Below are positions 34,012 to 42,808 of a stretch of 64,000 bases of DNA, piece by piece (position 1 is the first letter of the stretch; each line of letters starts with the position of its first letter). The stretch is from Allocoprobacillus halotolerans (GTDB lineage Bacteria; Bacillota_I; Bacilli_A; Erysipelotrichales; Coprobacillaceae). Location of the stretch: contig NZ_CP101620.1 of the NCBI RefSeq assembly GCF_024399475.1, forward strand, positions 1,903,608-1,967,607, read 5' to 3'. Made by a program: the position numbers and the translations under genes. The notes beneath the pieces are model-generated. The model had not been told where the DNA came from. It worked only from the letters and a program-made list of their open reading frames with translations, and made no database searches.

Positions 34012-35157
34012 ATGATAAAAAAATGGTTCATTTGTTTATGTGTTTGTTTATTATGTATTTCTATTTCACCAGTTTATGCAACTGAACTTCAACTTGCACC
34101 TAATGCTTCAGCCTCGCTCTTGATGGAATCCTCGTCTAGACAAGTTCTTTATGCAAACAATGAAAAAACAAAATTATTTCCTGCTTCTACAACAAAAATT
34201 ATGACAATGATTTTATTATTTGAAGCGATTGAAAAAGGGAGTTTAAAATGGGATGAGGAATTAACATGTAGTGCTTATGCTGCCAGTATGGGAGGAAGTC
34301 AGATTTATCTTGAAGAAGGCGAAAAAATGAATGTTGAAGATTTGTTTAAAGCCATTAGCATAGCTTCGGCTAATGATGCTTGTGTCATGGTGGGAGAACG
34401 CATTGCGGGAACGAATGATAACTTTGTCAAGATGATGAATGAAAAAGCGAAAGAACTCAAACTTGTGAATACGCATTTTGTGAATTCAACAGGTTTACAT
34501 GATGATGAACATTATACCTGCGCTTTAGATTTAGGTACAATGGCAGCTTATTTGATTGAAATAGGTGGGGAGCGTTTATTTCAGACGACATCATTATATG
34601 ATAGCTATATTCGTGAAGATACAGCTCATCAATTCTGGCTTGTCAATACGAATAAATTATTAAAATCTTATCAAGGTGCAGATGGACTCAAAACTGGTTA
34701 TACCAAAGAGGCAGGATATTGTATTGTATCCACAGCAAAACGTAATGGTTTAAGATTGATTGGGATTGTTTTAAAAGAAAGTGATCCAAAAGTCAGAAAC
34801 CAAGAAGTTTCTCAACTATTAGATTATGGATTCTCATTATATGAAAATAAGATCTTATTTCAAAAAAATGATGTTATTGAAAAAATCAAAATTGACCATG
34901 CAAAAGTACCTGAAGTTGAAGTCATTGTCAAAGAAGATGTTCAATATATTCAAGATAAAAATGATACAACAAAGGTGACTTATCAAATCAATTATACCAA
35001 TCTTGTTCCACCACTTAAAAAAGGAGAAATAATCGGACATTTATTATTAATGCGAGGAAGTGTTAATATTGGTTCATTTGATGTGACAGTTAAAACCGAT
35101 GTTGAAGCTTTGTCTTTTGGGGAGAAAGTTGTACAACAATTAAAAGAATTTATTTAA
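34012..35157 (+). CDS. dacF: D-alanyl-D-alanine carboxypeptidase (DacF-like)
   Basis: Trims the terminal D-Ala from peptidoglycan stem peptides outside the membrane; DacF acts during spore cortex formation. The 381-residue protein has a signal peptide (KKWFICLCVCLLCISISPVYA), the SxxK motif PASTTKIMT (catalytic Ser), SxN as SANDA and the KTG motif LKTGYT, then a C-terminal beta-rich domain. ATG 34012 is chosen over 33958 because the signal peptide starts there and GAGGTG precedes it. It lies immediately before spoIIAA-spoIIAB-sigF, the same order as in Bacillus, which supports the dacF name. A terminator separates it from spoIIAA. Confidence 0.88.
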   Translation: MIKKWFICLCVCLLCISISPVYATELQLAPNASASLLMESSSRQVLYANNEKTKLFPASTTKIMTMILLFEAIEKGSLKWDEELTCSAYAASMGGSQIYLEEGEKMNVEDLFKAISIASANDACVMVGERIAGTNDNFVKMMNEKAKELKLVNTHFVNSTGLHDDEHYTCALDLGTMAAYLIEIGGERLFQTTSLYDSYIREDTAHQFWLVNTNKLLKSYQGADGLKTGYTKEAGYCIVSTAKRNGLRLIGIVLKESDPKVRNQEVSQLLDYGFSLYENKILFQKNDVIEKIKIDHAKVPEVEVIVKEDVQYIQDKNDTTKVTYQINYTNLVPPLKKGEIIGHLLLMRGSVNIGSFDVTVKTDVEALSFGEKVVQQLKEFI

Positions 35158-35187
35158 AAATCTATCTTGGGATGGATTTTTTTATTT
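35157..35187 (+). terminator. Intrinsic terminator after dacF
   Basis: AAATCTATC pairs with GATGGATTT (one G-U) around TTGG, followed by a T tract. Confidence 0.65.
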
Positions 35188-35197
35188 TGCATAAAAA

Positions 35198-35236
35198 TTC
35201 TAGTTTTGTTGAATAAGTTCTAGTTTTAGCGAAACG
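35198..35236 (+). promoter_or_regulatory. Direct repeats with Spo0A-box-like sequences before spoIIAA
   Basis: TTCTAGTTTTGTTGAATAA (35198-35216) and TTCTAGTTTTAGCGAAACG (35218-35236) are spaced 20 bp. The first contains TTTGTTGAA, one mismatch from the Spo0A box TTTGTCGAA. TATGAATTG near 35248 resembles a sigma-H -10. Spo0A-P and sigma-H control spoIIA in Bacillus, so a similar control is plausible. Confidence 0.5.
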
Positions 35237-35286
35237 ATTTTTTTCATTATGAATTGGTATATGATACCTACGAAGGAGGAAGAGAA

Positions 35287-35628
35287 ATGGATAATTATAT
35301 AGAAATTGAAAAGACTAATCATCTGCTTATTGTTCATTTTTATGGTGAAATTGATAGTGTCATGGCACCTGTTTATCGTGGACAATTAAGTGATTTGATT
35401 GATGAGAGTGAAGAAGATGTGATTTTTGATTTTACGAAAACGTCTTTTATAGATAGTTCAGGCATTGGGCTGGTTTTAGGTCGTTATAATCAATTGAAGT
35501 TCGAGCATCGTACTTTAATTTTAACAGGCTTAAATCCCGTTGCTTATCGTTTATTTGAATTAACAGGTATGTTTCAAATTATGCCTTATTATGAATCAAT
35601 AGAAAGTTTAAAGGAGGGGACACTATGA
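35287..35628 (+). CDS. spoIIAA: Anti-sigma F factor antagonist SpoIIAA
   Basis: 113-residue STAS-domain protein. When unphosphorylated it binds SpoIIAB and releases sigma F in the forespore. The phospho-acceptor Ser is in the loop SFIDSSGIGLVLGRY, typical of SpoIIAA. ATG 35287 follows AAGGAGG by 7 bases. Its stop overlaps the spoIIAB start (ATGA at 35625), so the two are translationally coupled. The order spoIIAA-spoIIAB-sigF is conserved in sporulating Bacillota. Confidence 0.93.
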   Translation: MDNYIEIEKTNHLLIVHFYGEIDSVMAPVYRGQLSDLIDESEEDVIFDFTKTSFIDSSGIGLVLGRYNQLKFEHRTLILTGLNPVAYRLFELTGMFQIMPYYESIESLKEGTL

Positions 35629-36056
35629 ATCAAATGGAAGTCAGTTTCAGTGCCATATTGGATAATGAAAACTTCGCAAGAACAACTGTAGCGACCTTTT
35701 TAACACCTTTAAACCCAACAATTGATGAAATTATTGAATGGAAAACAATTGTTTCAGAAGCTGTCAGTAATGCGATTATTCACGGATATAATCAAAATAG
35801 TGAATGTTTTGTCGTTATAAAAATGAAAATAGAAGGACGACAGATTCAATTGACTGTTCAAGATTATGGTAAGGGGATTGAAAATTTAGAAGAGGTGAAA
35901 ACACCTTTTTATACAACTGCAAAAGACCTTGAACATGCAGGAATGGGATTAACAATTATCGAGACATTAGCTGATCGTCTAGAGATAGAAAGTGTTATCA
36001 ATATAGGAACAAAACTTATCATCACAAAGAATCTCAAAGATCATGACACAATCTAA
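35625..36056 (+). CDS. spoIIAB: Anti-sigma F factor SpoIIAB
   Basis: 143-residue GHKL-ATPase-type serine kinase. It holds sigma F inactive and phosphorylates SpoIIAA. The N box is EAVSNAIIHGY, the G1 box DYGKGIENL and the G2 box AGMGLTIIE. Overlaps spoIIAA by 4 bases and sigF by 14, giving tight stoichiometry. Confidence 0.93.
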   Translation: MNQMEVSFSAILDNENFARTTVATFLTPLNPTIDEIIEWKTIVSEAVSNAIIHGYNQNSECFVVIKMKIEGRQIQLTVQDYGKGIENLEEVKTPFYTTAKDLEHAGMGLTIIETLADRLEIESVINIGTKLIITKNLKDHDTI

Positions 36057-36768
36057 AACATTAGATCTTTTAGAAAAAGTCCGTTTAGGGGATGAACAGG
36101 CAAAAGAACAAGTTGTAAAAGATAACTTAGGTTTGGTATGGTCGATTGTGCATAGATTTAAGAATAGTTATTATGATAAAGAGGATTTATTTCAAATTGG
36201 TTGTATTGGTTTGATGAAAGCTATTAATCATTTTGATACATCTTATCAGGTACAGTTTTCAACATATGCGGTACCAATTATCATGGGTGAAATTAAACGT
36301 TATTTTAGAGATGATGGCACAATCAAAGTTTCCCGTTCTTTAAAAGAATTGAATATCAAGATTACTAAAGCTAAAGATTATCTTCAAACCCAGAATAATC
36401 AAGAACCAACGATAGAAGATGTCGCAACATATCTTGGTGTTGAACCACAAGAAGTTGTTGAAGCTATTGATGCATCTTACTATCCTACATCATTAAATGA
36501 ACCAATTTATGAAAAAGATGGTTCAACTATCAGTGTTGAAGATCGTCTGGTTGATAAAAGTGATGATATGTGGTTTGAAAAAATTGCTTTAGAAATGGAA
36601 ATGGAAAAACTGGATGATAAAGAAAAAATGATTATATATATGCGTTATCAGCTTGATTATAATCAAGATAAAATCGCTAGGTATTTAGGCATTTCACAGG
36701 TTCAGGTATCACGATTAGAAAAGAAAATTGTGACAAAATTAAGAACACGCTTAAAAGATGGAAAATAG
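36043..36768 (+). CDS. sigF: RNA polymerase sporulation sigma factor SigF
   Basis: 241-residue sigma-70-family protein that directs early forespore transcription. Region 2 has DNLGLVWSIVHRF, DLFQIGCIGLMKAINHFD and FSTYAVPIIMGEIKRYFRDDG; region 3 is EPTIEDVATYLGV; region 4 is IARYLGISQVQVSRLEKKI. Its position after spoIIAB identifies it as sigma F rather than G or B. A signal peptidase gene follows 29 bp later. Confidence 0.93.
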   Translation: MTQSKTLDLLEKVRLGDEQAKEQVVKDNLGLVWSIVHRFKNSYYDKEDLFQIGCIGLMKAINHFDTSYQVQFSTYAVPIIMGEIKRYFRDDGTIKVSRSLKELNIKITKAKDYLQTQNNQEPTIEDVATYLGVEPQEVVEAIDASYYPTSLNEPIYEKDGSTISVEDRLVDKSDDMWFEKIALEMEMEKLDDKEKMIIYMRYQLDYNQDKIARYLGISQVQVSRLEKKIVTKLRTRLKDGK

Positions 36769-36797
36769 TATGCTATAATACATCAGAGGCGAGAAAA

Positions 36798-37298
36798 ATG
36801 GAAAAAAACGATTTTAAAAAATCTTTATTTGAATATATCAAAGTCATTATTATAACAGTCGTGTTAACACTGGGGGTTCTTTATTTTATACAAATTTCTA
36901 GAGTTGTTGGTTCTTCTATGGAACCAACCTACCATAATGGTAATATCATTCTGGTTGATAAATTCTTTTATAAACGAGGTAGTCCTTCTTATAATGATAT
37001 TGTTGTTGTGAAATATCATGTAGCCAAAGGTGAAGATCAGATTATTAAACGCATTGTGGGATTGCCTGGTGATCATCTGGAAATGAAAGATAACCAGCTT
37101 TATCGTAATGGTCAATTATTGGATGAAGATTATATTCAGGAACCGATGTTACAAAATGAGGATTTTTCTTATGATATTCCTGAAGGAAAGGTATTTGTCA
37201 TGGGAGATAATCGTAATCATAGTGTTGATTCACGAAATATTGGATATATTGATTTTGATGATCAAGTTGTTGGTCGTGTCTTTTTTAAGGTCTTTTGA
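36798..37298 (+). CDS. lepB: Signal peptidase I
   Basis: 166-residue Gram-positive type I signal peptidase. One N-terminal membrane anchor (VIIITVVLTLGVLYFIQI), catalytic Ser in VGSSMEPTYH, Lys in IIKRIVGLPGD, and the box GKVFVMGDNRNHSVDSR. It cleaves Sec signal peptides outside the membrane. Starts 29 bp after sigF with only GAGGCGAG as ribosome site, so it may be read from the spoIIA transcript as well as from an upstream TATAAT-like box near 36773. Ends in a strong terminator. Confidence 0.9.
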   Translation: MEKNDFKKSLFEYIKVIIITVVLTLGVLYFIQISRVVGSSMEPTYHNGNIILVDKFFYKRGSPSYNDIVVVKYHVAKGEDQIIKRIVGLPGDHLEMKDNQLYRNGQLLDEDYIQEPMLQNEDFSYDIPEGKVFVMGDNRNHSVDSRNIGYIDFDDQVVGRVFFKVF

Positions 37299-37312
37299 TA
37301 AGACCTTTTTTA
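37287..37312 (+). terminator. Intrinsic terminator after the signal peptidase gene
   Basis: AAGGTCTT (37287-37294) and AAGACCTT (37300-37307), then T residues; overlaps the gene's last codons. Confidence 0.75.
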
Positions 37313-37327
37313 TTTGATGGAGGGATT

Positions 37328-37825
37328 ATGAAAAAATTAAGATATAAACGTGTTATTATGGTTATTGTTGTTTTCTTATTGATTGTTGGAATCATTAGTT
37401 ATATGTATGCAAAAAGAAGTCGTTATTATGAATATCAAGGAACAGTCACAACCTATATTGGAACCTATCAACAAGATGAAAAGATTTATACTTTTGATTT
37501 AAAAGGGTTTCAAATAGATGAGCAATATTATTTATCTTTAAATGATTTATATAATTGGTTTGTTATTCAAGATGAAGATGCAAAAGTCTATGTTGATTAT
37601 GGCAAGCATACGATGGTTTATCAATTCAATCAAGAAATTTATTATATTGATTTTGGTAGGGATGAAATTAAATATAATAATGATTGTATAAATGTTAATA
37701 AAAACAATCAACATATTTATGTTTCTCATAAAAATATATATCTTTCTGTATCTTTTATAGAAAAAATATTGTTAAAAAGTGAAAATAATATAAAAATAGA
37801 AAATAAAAACGCTATCATTTCATAA
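37328..37825 (+). CDS. Membrane-anchored protein, possible copper-amine-oxidase-N-like domain
   Basis: 165 residues: one N-terminal membrane segment (VIMVIVVFLLIVGIISYMYA) and a beta-rich extracytoplasmic part. The pattern YLSLNDLYNWF, KVYVDYGKHTMVYQF, YVSHKNIYLSVSFIEKIL resembles the stalk domain found at the N-terminus of copper amine oxidases and on many Bacillota surface proteins. GGAGGGATT precedes ATG 37328. Function unknown; the domain resemblance is tentative. Confidence 0.6.
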   Translation: MKKLRYKRVIMVIVVFLLIVGIISYMYAKRSRYYEYQGTVTTYIGTYQQDEKIYTFDLKGFQIDEQYYLSLNDLYNWFVIQDEDAKVYVDYGKHTMVYQFNQEIYYIDFGRDEIKYNNDCINVNKNNQHIYVSHKNIYLSVSFIEKILLKSENNIKIENKNAIIS

Positions 37826-37919
37826 ATTTTATGATTTTTGTAGTCAAGATGGGATTTTTTGATAGAATTGTTTCATATTTGAAAGATGGAAAGCATCTCT
37901 CAAAGGAAAGGGTGAAAAT

Positions 37920-39674
37920 ATGGCATATAAATTTAATATTACACGAGGTAATGCAATTTTAAATTTTTCTGAAGAATTTTGTCAAAGCCGTTGTCAATTA
38001 ATAGAAAGTGAGTCTTTTGCGAAAGTTTTAGAAAAATATATTAAACATATAAAAAGAACGGATACAACAGTATACGAATATCTTCATGCTATTCAAGATG
38101 ATGATGTAGACTTATTAAAAGATTTAAGAGATGTTTTTAAATTATTATTAGTCATGTCAGTAGAAGAAGTCTGTGCAATGCGTTCTCAAATGAAAGCTTA
38201 TTTTAAAGATTGTGATATGTTTATTGCTTTAGTGGAAGATGTCTATTTATATTGGCGTCGTTTACAAAGATATGCAATTGTTTTTAATGAAACAAAAAGA
38301 GCAGGTTATCAAAATGTGCAATTTGCTGATGCACAAACTGAATTTGAAGAATTGGTGTTAGAAGTTTATCGTTCTATTCAATCAGCGGTTGGAAAGAAAG
38401 ATAAAGTTTTACGTCAGATTACAGCTGGTGTCAATGCTGGTTTAGCTGTGACTCATATGCGTCCATTTTTACCATATGAATATCGTAATCTTGATGAAAT
38501 TCCATTTATTGAATCTGTTGTTATTCATCCACCATTTATTGCTTATTCTAAGCGTAATAAACGTGATGGTGTTTTCCCAGAAATTAAAACAAATCCAATT
38601 GAAGATAAGAAATTTGATGCTGATTCATGGTTATGTTATCCAGCTAAAGTTGGAGATTTGTTATGTTTTGTATACTTTAATACCAAATTCATGGCACAAG
38701 GTGTGACTTTATGTAACTTATTTGATTTAGCTGATGAAACAGAATATCGTAATCGTAAACCTGATTTGATTTATGTTTATGGATATGAAGATGGTGAAAT
38801 GAATCAGGCTTTCTATCAAGATGAATCAAATGATATGATTGTGGCTTTATTATCAGCAAGTGATGATTTTGATTATTTTGGATATATGAAAAAAATGTGT
38901 TTAACTTTGCATAATGTACAAAAGATTAATCACAGAGAATTGCCAGTTCATGGAGCTATGGTGAAAATGACACTTCGTAATGGCGAAACAAAGAATATCG
39001 TTGTTATGGGAGATAGTGGTGCTGGAAAGAGTGAAACGATTGAACAAATTAAAGTTCTTGGAGAAGCTTATATTACTGATTTAAAGACTATTTATGATGA
39101 TATGGGATTATTGTCTTTAGGTGATAAAGGCAAAGTGAAAACGTCAGGAACTGAAATTGGGGCTTTCGTGAGATTGGATGACTTGGATGCTGGATATAGC
39201 TTTAAGGAATTAGATAGATCTGTCTTTATGAATCCTGATAAAGTCAATGCACGTATTGTTATTCCAATTACAGATTATAAAGATGTTGTTGCAAAACATG
39301 ATGTTGATTTATTCTTATATGCGAATAACTATGATGAAGAAGGTGAAGCCTTAAGTTTCTTTGAAACACCTGATGAAGCTTTAAAAGTCTTTAGAGCGGG
39401 AAATCGTATGGCGAAAGGAACAACAACAGAATATGGTTTAGTTGGAAGTTATTTTGCTAATCCATTTGGTCCGGTTCAAAGAAGAGAACAGACAGAACCT
39501 ATTTTACAAGATTATTTTAAAAGAATGTTTAAACAAGGTGTCAAAGTAGGTCAATTACGTACACGTCTTGGTATTAAAGGAAATGAACACCAAGGACCTA
39601 AAGATGCTGCTATGGCAATCTTAAAATATGTGACTGGTGAAGAAACATTAAAAGAATTACCAGTTGAAGAATAA
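37920..39674 (+). CDS. PEPCK/HPr-kinase-like P-loop protein
   Basis: 584 residues. The first 350 have no motif I recognise, apart from a helical N-terminal region. At about 364-372 is a P-loop, GDSGAGKSETIEQIK, closer to HPr kinase (GDSGVGKSE) than to classical PEP carboxykinase (GLSGTGKTT). An Asp pair, IYDDMG, follows near 392, and a C-terminal block AKGTTTEYGLVGSYFANPFGP resembles PEPCK. The two families share a fold. It might be a divergent ATP-dependent PEPCK or a kinase of unknown target. AAAGGGTGAAAAT precedes the ATG, and a good terminator follows. Monocistronic. Confidence 0.55.
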   Translation: MAYKFNITRGNAILNFSEEFCQSRCQLIESESFAKVLEKYIKHIKRTDTTVYEYLHAIQDDDVDLLKDLRDVFKLLLVMSVEEVCAMRSQMKAYFKDCDMFIALVEDVYLYWRRLQRYAIVFNETKRAGYQNVQFADAQTEFEELVLEVYRSIQSAVGKKDKVLRQITAGVNAGLAVTHMRPFLPYEYRNLDEIPFIESVVIHPPFIAYSKRNKRDGVFPEIKTNPIEDKKFDADSWLCYPAKVGDLLCFVYFNTKFMAQGVTLCNLFDLADETEYRNRKPDLIYVYGYEDGEMNQAFYQDESNDMIVALLSASDDFDYFGYMKKMCLTLHNVQKINHRELPVHGAMVKMTLRNGETKNIVVMGDSGAGKSETIEQIKVLGEAYITDLKTIYDDMGLLSLGDKGKVKTSGTEIGAFVRLDDLDAGYSFKELDRSVFMNPDKVNARIVIPITDYKDVVAKHDVDLFLYANNYDEEGEALSFFETPDEALKVFRAGNRMAKGTTTEYGLVGSYFANPFGPVQRREQTEPILQDYFKRMFKQGVKVGQLRTRLGIKGNEHQGPKDAAMAILKYVTGEETLKELPVEE

Positions 39675-39698
39675 AGAGCATAAAAATGCTCTTTTTTG
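39674..39698 (+). terminator. Intrinsic terminator
   Basis: AAGAGCAT (39674-39681) and ATGCTCTT (39686-39693) around AAAA, then TTTT. Confidence 0.8.
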
Positions 39699-40020
39699 AC
39701 CATCAAAATAGATGATGGATATGAATTGTTCCTTTAGATAGAATATATGACTAATGTTATATCAAAAATAATCATTCAACAATAAAATCGATGGACAGTA
39801 TTCATAAAAACAAATTATGACAAATGATATTGAAAAAGATGATTTATCAATATTATTGATTTTATCCAAAATTTATTTATATAAATAGGTTCATTACGAA
39901 TTTAGGGACAATTTACCCTTTTTTCGTAATAGAAATGTCTTATTGATTTAAAGGACTATGTTTAGTGTATATTATTAAAGAGTGATGAATAATAAAAAAG
40001 GTTGTTAGATTTAATCATCC
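39699..40020. other. Intergenic region between convergent genes, with hairpins
   Basis: No gene. ATTACGAA (39893-39900) and TTCGTAAT (39923-39930) form a hairpin with an inner AGGG/CCCT pair; its purpose is unknown. Confidence 0.4.
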
Positions 40021-40030
40021 AACAACCTTT
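39997..40030 (-). terminator. Intrinsic terminator of gdhA
   Basis: AAAGGTTGTT (39997-40006) and AACAACCTTT (40021-40030) with an inner GAT/ATC pair; on the minus strand it runs into T residues. Confidence 0.75.
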
Positions 40031-40038
40031 ATTTTGTA

Positions 40039-41382
40039 TTAATAGATTCCTTGAGAAATCATTGCAGCTACAACTTTTTCAAATCCAGCAATATTTGCCC
40101 CTTTGATTAAGTCATAACCTAAACCATATTTTTCAGCCGCTTTGACTGAAGAATTATGAATATCTACCATAATATCATGTAATTTTTGATCAACTTCTTC
40201 AGCTGTCCAGCTATAACGCATAGAGTTTTGAGCCATTTCTAATGCAGATACAGCAACTCCACCAGCATTAGCTGCTTTAGCAGGTCCTAATGTTCCACCA
40301 TTTTCTAAGAAATAAGCGATAGCTTCAGGTGTTGTAGGCATATTTGCACCTTCAATAATATATTTGACACCATTAGCCACTAATTGTTTAGCTTCTTCTA
40401 AACCAATTTCATTTTGTGTTGCACATGGGAATGCCATATCAACTTTTAATCCCCATGGTTTTTCACCAGCATGGAATTCACAACCGAATTTTTCAGCATA
40501 ATCTTTCAATTTAACATCATTTGATCCTCTGATTTGTAATAAGAAATCAATCTTTTCATCAGTTGTAATACCTTCAGAATCATAAACATAACCATCTCTA
40601 CCAGAAATAGATACAACTTTTGCGCCATATTCTCTTGCTTTTAAGCATACACCCCAAGCAACGTTTCCATATCCAGAACAAGCAATTGTTTTTCCTTCAT
40701 AAGAATCATTGAAATGACTTAATACTTCTTTACCATAATAAACGGCACCAAATCCAGTTGCTTCAGGTCTAATTAATGAACCACCATAAGGCAATGGTTT
40801 ACCAGTTAAGACACCATTTTCATAAGCACCTCTGATTCTTTTGTATTGTCCATACATATATCCAATTTCTCTTGCACCTGTACCAATATCACCAGCAGGA
40901 ACGTCTACATCAGGTCCAATATGACGATATAATTCAGTCATAAATGATTGGCAGAAACGCATAATTTCATTGTCTGATTTTCCTTGTGGATCAAAATCAG
41001 AACCACCTTTTGCACCACCGATTGGTAAAGTTGTTAATGAATTCTTAAAGATTTGTTCAAAACCTAAGAATTTAATAATTCCTAAGTTAACAGATGGGTG
41101 TAATCTTAAACCACCTTTGTAAGGTCCAATTGCATTTGAGAATTGAACACGATATCCTCTGTTCACATGAACTTTTCCTTGGTCATCTTGCCAAGGCACT
41201 TTAAACATAATTGCTCTATCAGGTTCTACTAATCTTTCTAAAATTGCCATATCCTCATATTCAGGATGCGCTTCAATTACAGGTTCTAAGCTTTCTAAAA
41301 CTTCTTCGACAGCTTGAATAAATTCAGGCTGATCAGCATTTTTTGCTTTTACATCTTCTAATACTCTATCAATATATTTCAT
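40039..41382 (-). CDS. gdhA: NADP-specific glutamate dehydrogenase
   Basis: 447-residue enzyme making glutamate from 2-oxoglutarate and ammonia. N-terminal substrate domain with KGGLRLHPSVNLGIIKFLG and the catalytic-Lys motif PIGGAKGGSDFDP, then DVPAGDIGTGAREIGYMYG. The C-terminal Rossmann domain has ACSGYGNVAWG and ends AGFEKVVAAMISQGIY. Length and the DVPAGD motif match the hexameric NADP class. AAGGAGG precedes the start. It is monocistronic, with an AT-rich upstream region of 200 bp shared with a divergent gene. Confidence 0.95.
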   Translation of the reverse strand: MKYIDRVLEDVKAKNADQPEFIQAVEEVLESLEPVIEAHPEYEDMAILERLVEPDRAIMFKVPWQDDQGKVHVNRGYRVQFSNAIGPYKGGLRLHPSVNLGIIKFLGFEQIFKNSLTTLPIGGAKGGSDFDPQGKSDNEIMRFCQSFMTELYRHIGPDVDVPAGDIGTGAREIGYMYGQYKRIRGAYENGVLTGKPLPYGGSLIRPEATGFGAVYYGKEVLSHFNDSYEGKTIACSGYGNVAWGVCLKAREYGAKVVSISGRDGYVYDSEGITTDEKIDFLLQIRGSNDVKLKDYAEKFGCEFHAGEKPWGLKVDMAFPCATQNEIGLEEAKQLVANGVKYIIEGANMPTTPEAIAYFLENGGTLGPAKAANAGGVAVSALEMAQNSMRYSWTAEEVDQKLHDIMVDIHNSSVKAAEKYGLGYDLIKGANIAGFEKVVAAMISQGIY

Positions 41383-41609
41383 AGTTTGAATCCTCCTTGA
41401 AACTTATTATATACAATGATAAATAAAAAACAAGCATTTTAATAAAAAATTATTATAATTTTTGAAATTTAGATAATAAATTCTTGTTTTTTTAGCTTAA
41501 TTAGAATTAAAAGGTTATATTTCTTAAGAATTAATAAATTTTTATAATCTTTTGTTTAAAGTTTTCATTCTTTATAAAATATGATAAACTACTAATGGTG
41601 ATGAAAATA

Positions 41610-41981
41610 ATGAAAAAATTTAAAGAGTATAGAACATTTTTATTGTGTCTTGTGTTATTTATTTTATTTATTGGGATTGGTTTTTATGCCTATATGCAAA
41701 AGGCTTATGCGCAGTCTATTGGTTGTTTTTTACTGGGCTTGATTGCTTTGGTATTAATGAGTGCTAGATATAAGATTATATTGTTTGATGATGAAATGAT
41801 GATTTATGAATGGAAGATTGCTGCTTTTTTACCTGTTTTAATTCCTTATCAAAATATTCAATCTATTCAAACAAAATCAAAGCATCATGTCGTGATTCAA
41901 CATCAAAAAACAAGTCATGTTTATGTTTTTAATAGTGAAGCGTTTATCAATGCTTATCAGGAGTTTAAACAATCTGTATGA
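41610..41981 (+). CDS. Small membrane protein with PH-like domain
   Basis: 123 residues: two membrane helices (about 8-30 and 34-53), then a bacterial PH-type strand pattern (ARYKIILFDDEMMIYEWKIA, IPYQNIQSIQTK). Three in-frame ATGs exist (41595, 41601, 41610); the last has GGTGATG at a suitable distance. Its stop overlaps the next ATG (ATGA at 41978), so it is coupled to the RpiR-type gene. Function unknown. Confidence 0.6.
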   Translation: MKKFKEYRTFLLCLVLFILFIGIGFYAYMQKAYAQSIGCFLLGLIALVLMSARYKIILFDDEMMIYEWKIAAFLPVLIPYQNIQSIQTKSKHHVVIQHQKTSHVYVFNSEAFINAYQEFKQSV

Positions 41982-42763
41982 ATTTAGTTGTGATGTCACT
42001 TTTAGATTGGATGGCACATCCACAAATATCATCTGTTGACAAAATAATTGTGAAATATATATTAGAAAATGATGAGAAAGTCCAAGATATGACGATTGTT
42101 GATATGGCTGATACATTACATGTTTCATGTTCACAAATCAGTCGTTTTGTTCGTCATATTGGTTTTTCATCTTTTTCTACTTTTAAAGAATCTTTATCTT
42201 ATCATGGCAATCCTCAAAGACATTCAATGGTACAAAGAAGAGTTGAACAACGTTTTTTTCAACAATATCTTCATGAAGATATTGATTATTTTTAAACTCA
42301 TTTTGACTATCAACAAGGTGAGTGTTTGATTGATATTATTCAAAATCATGAAGTTGCCCTCTTTGGAATTTTTAATAGTGAAAATTATGCGAGAGAACTT
42401 CAATATAATTTAGCGTTTCATCAAAAAATATGTTTCACTTTTTTAGATATTCATAAACAGATTGAATATCTACGTGAAAGTCAAGGCTGGGTTATTATTT
42501 ATTCAATGTCTGGAGAATATGTTTTAGATAATGGTTATTCACGATATTATGGGATTTTAAAAGCTTTAAAAGAAAGTCAGGCACATATTGTTGTCATAAC
42601 TTGTCAGCCAAAAGTAGCGACTTTGGATTACATTGATGAAGTCGTTATGATTCATTCGAAGCATGGTTATCATTCTTATTTGGTTCATTGTTTAAATGAT
42701 TGGATTCTTGCAAGCTACATAAAAAGAAATAAACAATTTCCAAAAGTTGGAAATAAAAACTGA
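41978..42763 (+). pseudogene. RpiR-family regulator with in-frame stop
   Basis: One frame of 262 codons with a TAA at 42293. The first part is a good RpiR helix-turn-helix (MTIVDMADTLHVSCSQISRFVRHIGFSSFSTFKESL). After the stop come a SIS-like domain (EVALFGIFNSENYARELQ, WVIIYSMSGEYVLDN, AHIVVITCQPK). The frame is the same on both sides (HEDIDYF-stop-THFDYQQGE), so a single substitution, for example AAA to TAA, explains it. The N-terminal product alone could still bind DNA. A DUF89 gene follows 45 bp later. Confidence 0.7.
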
Positions 42764-42808
42764 GAGAGAATCAATATGTTATCCTAAGTAAGGAAGGTGA
42801 TCAGCTAT

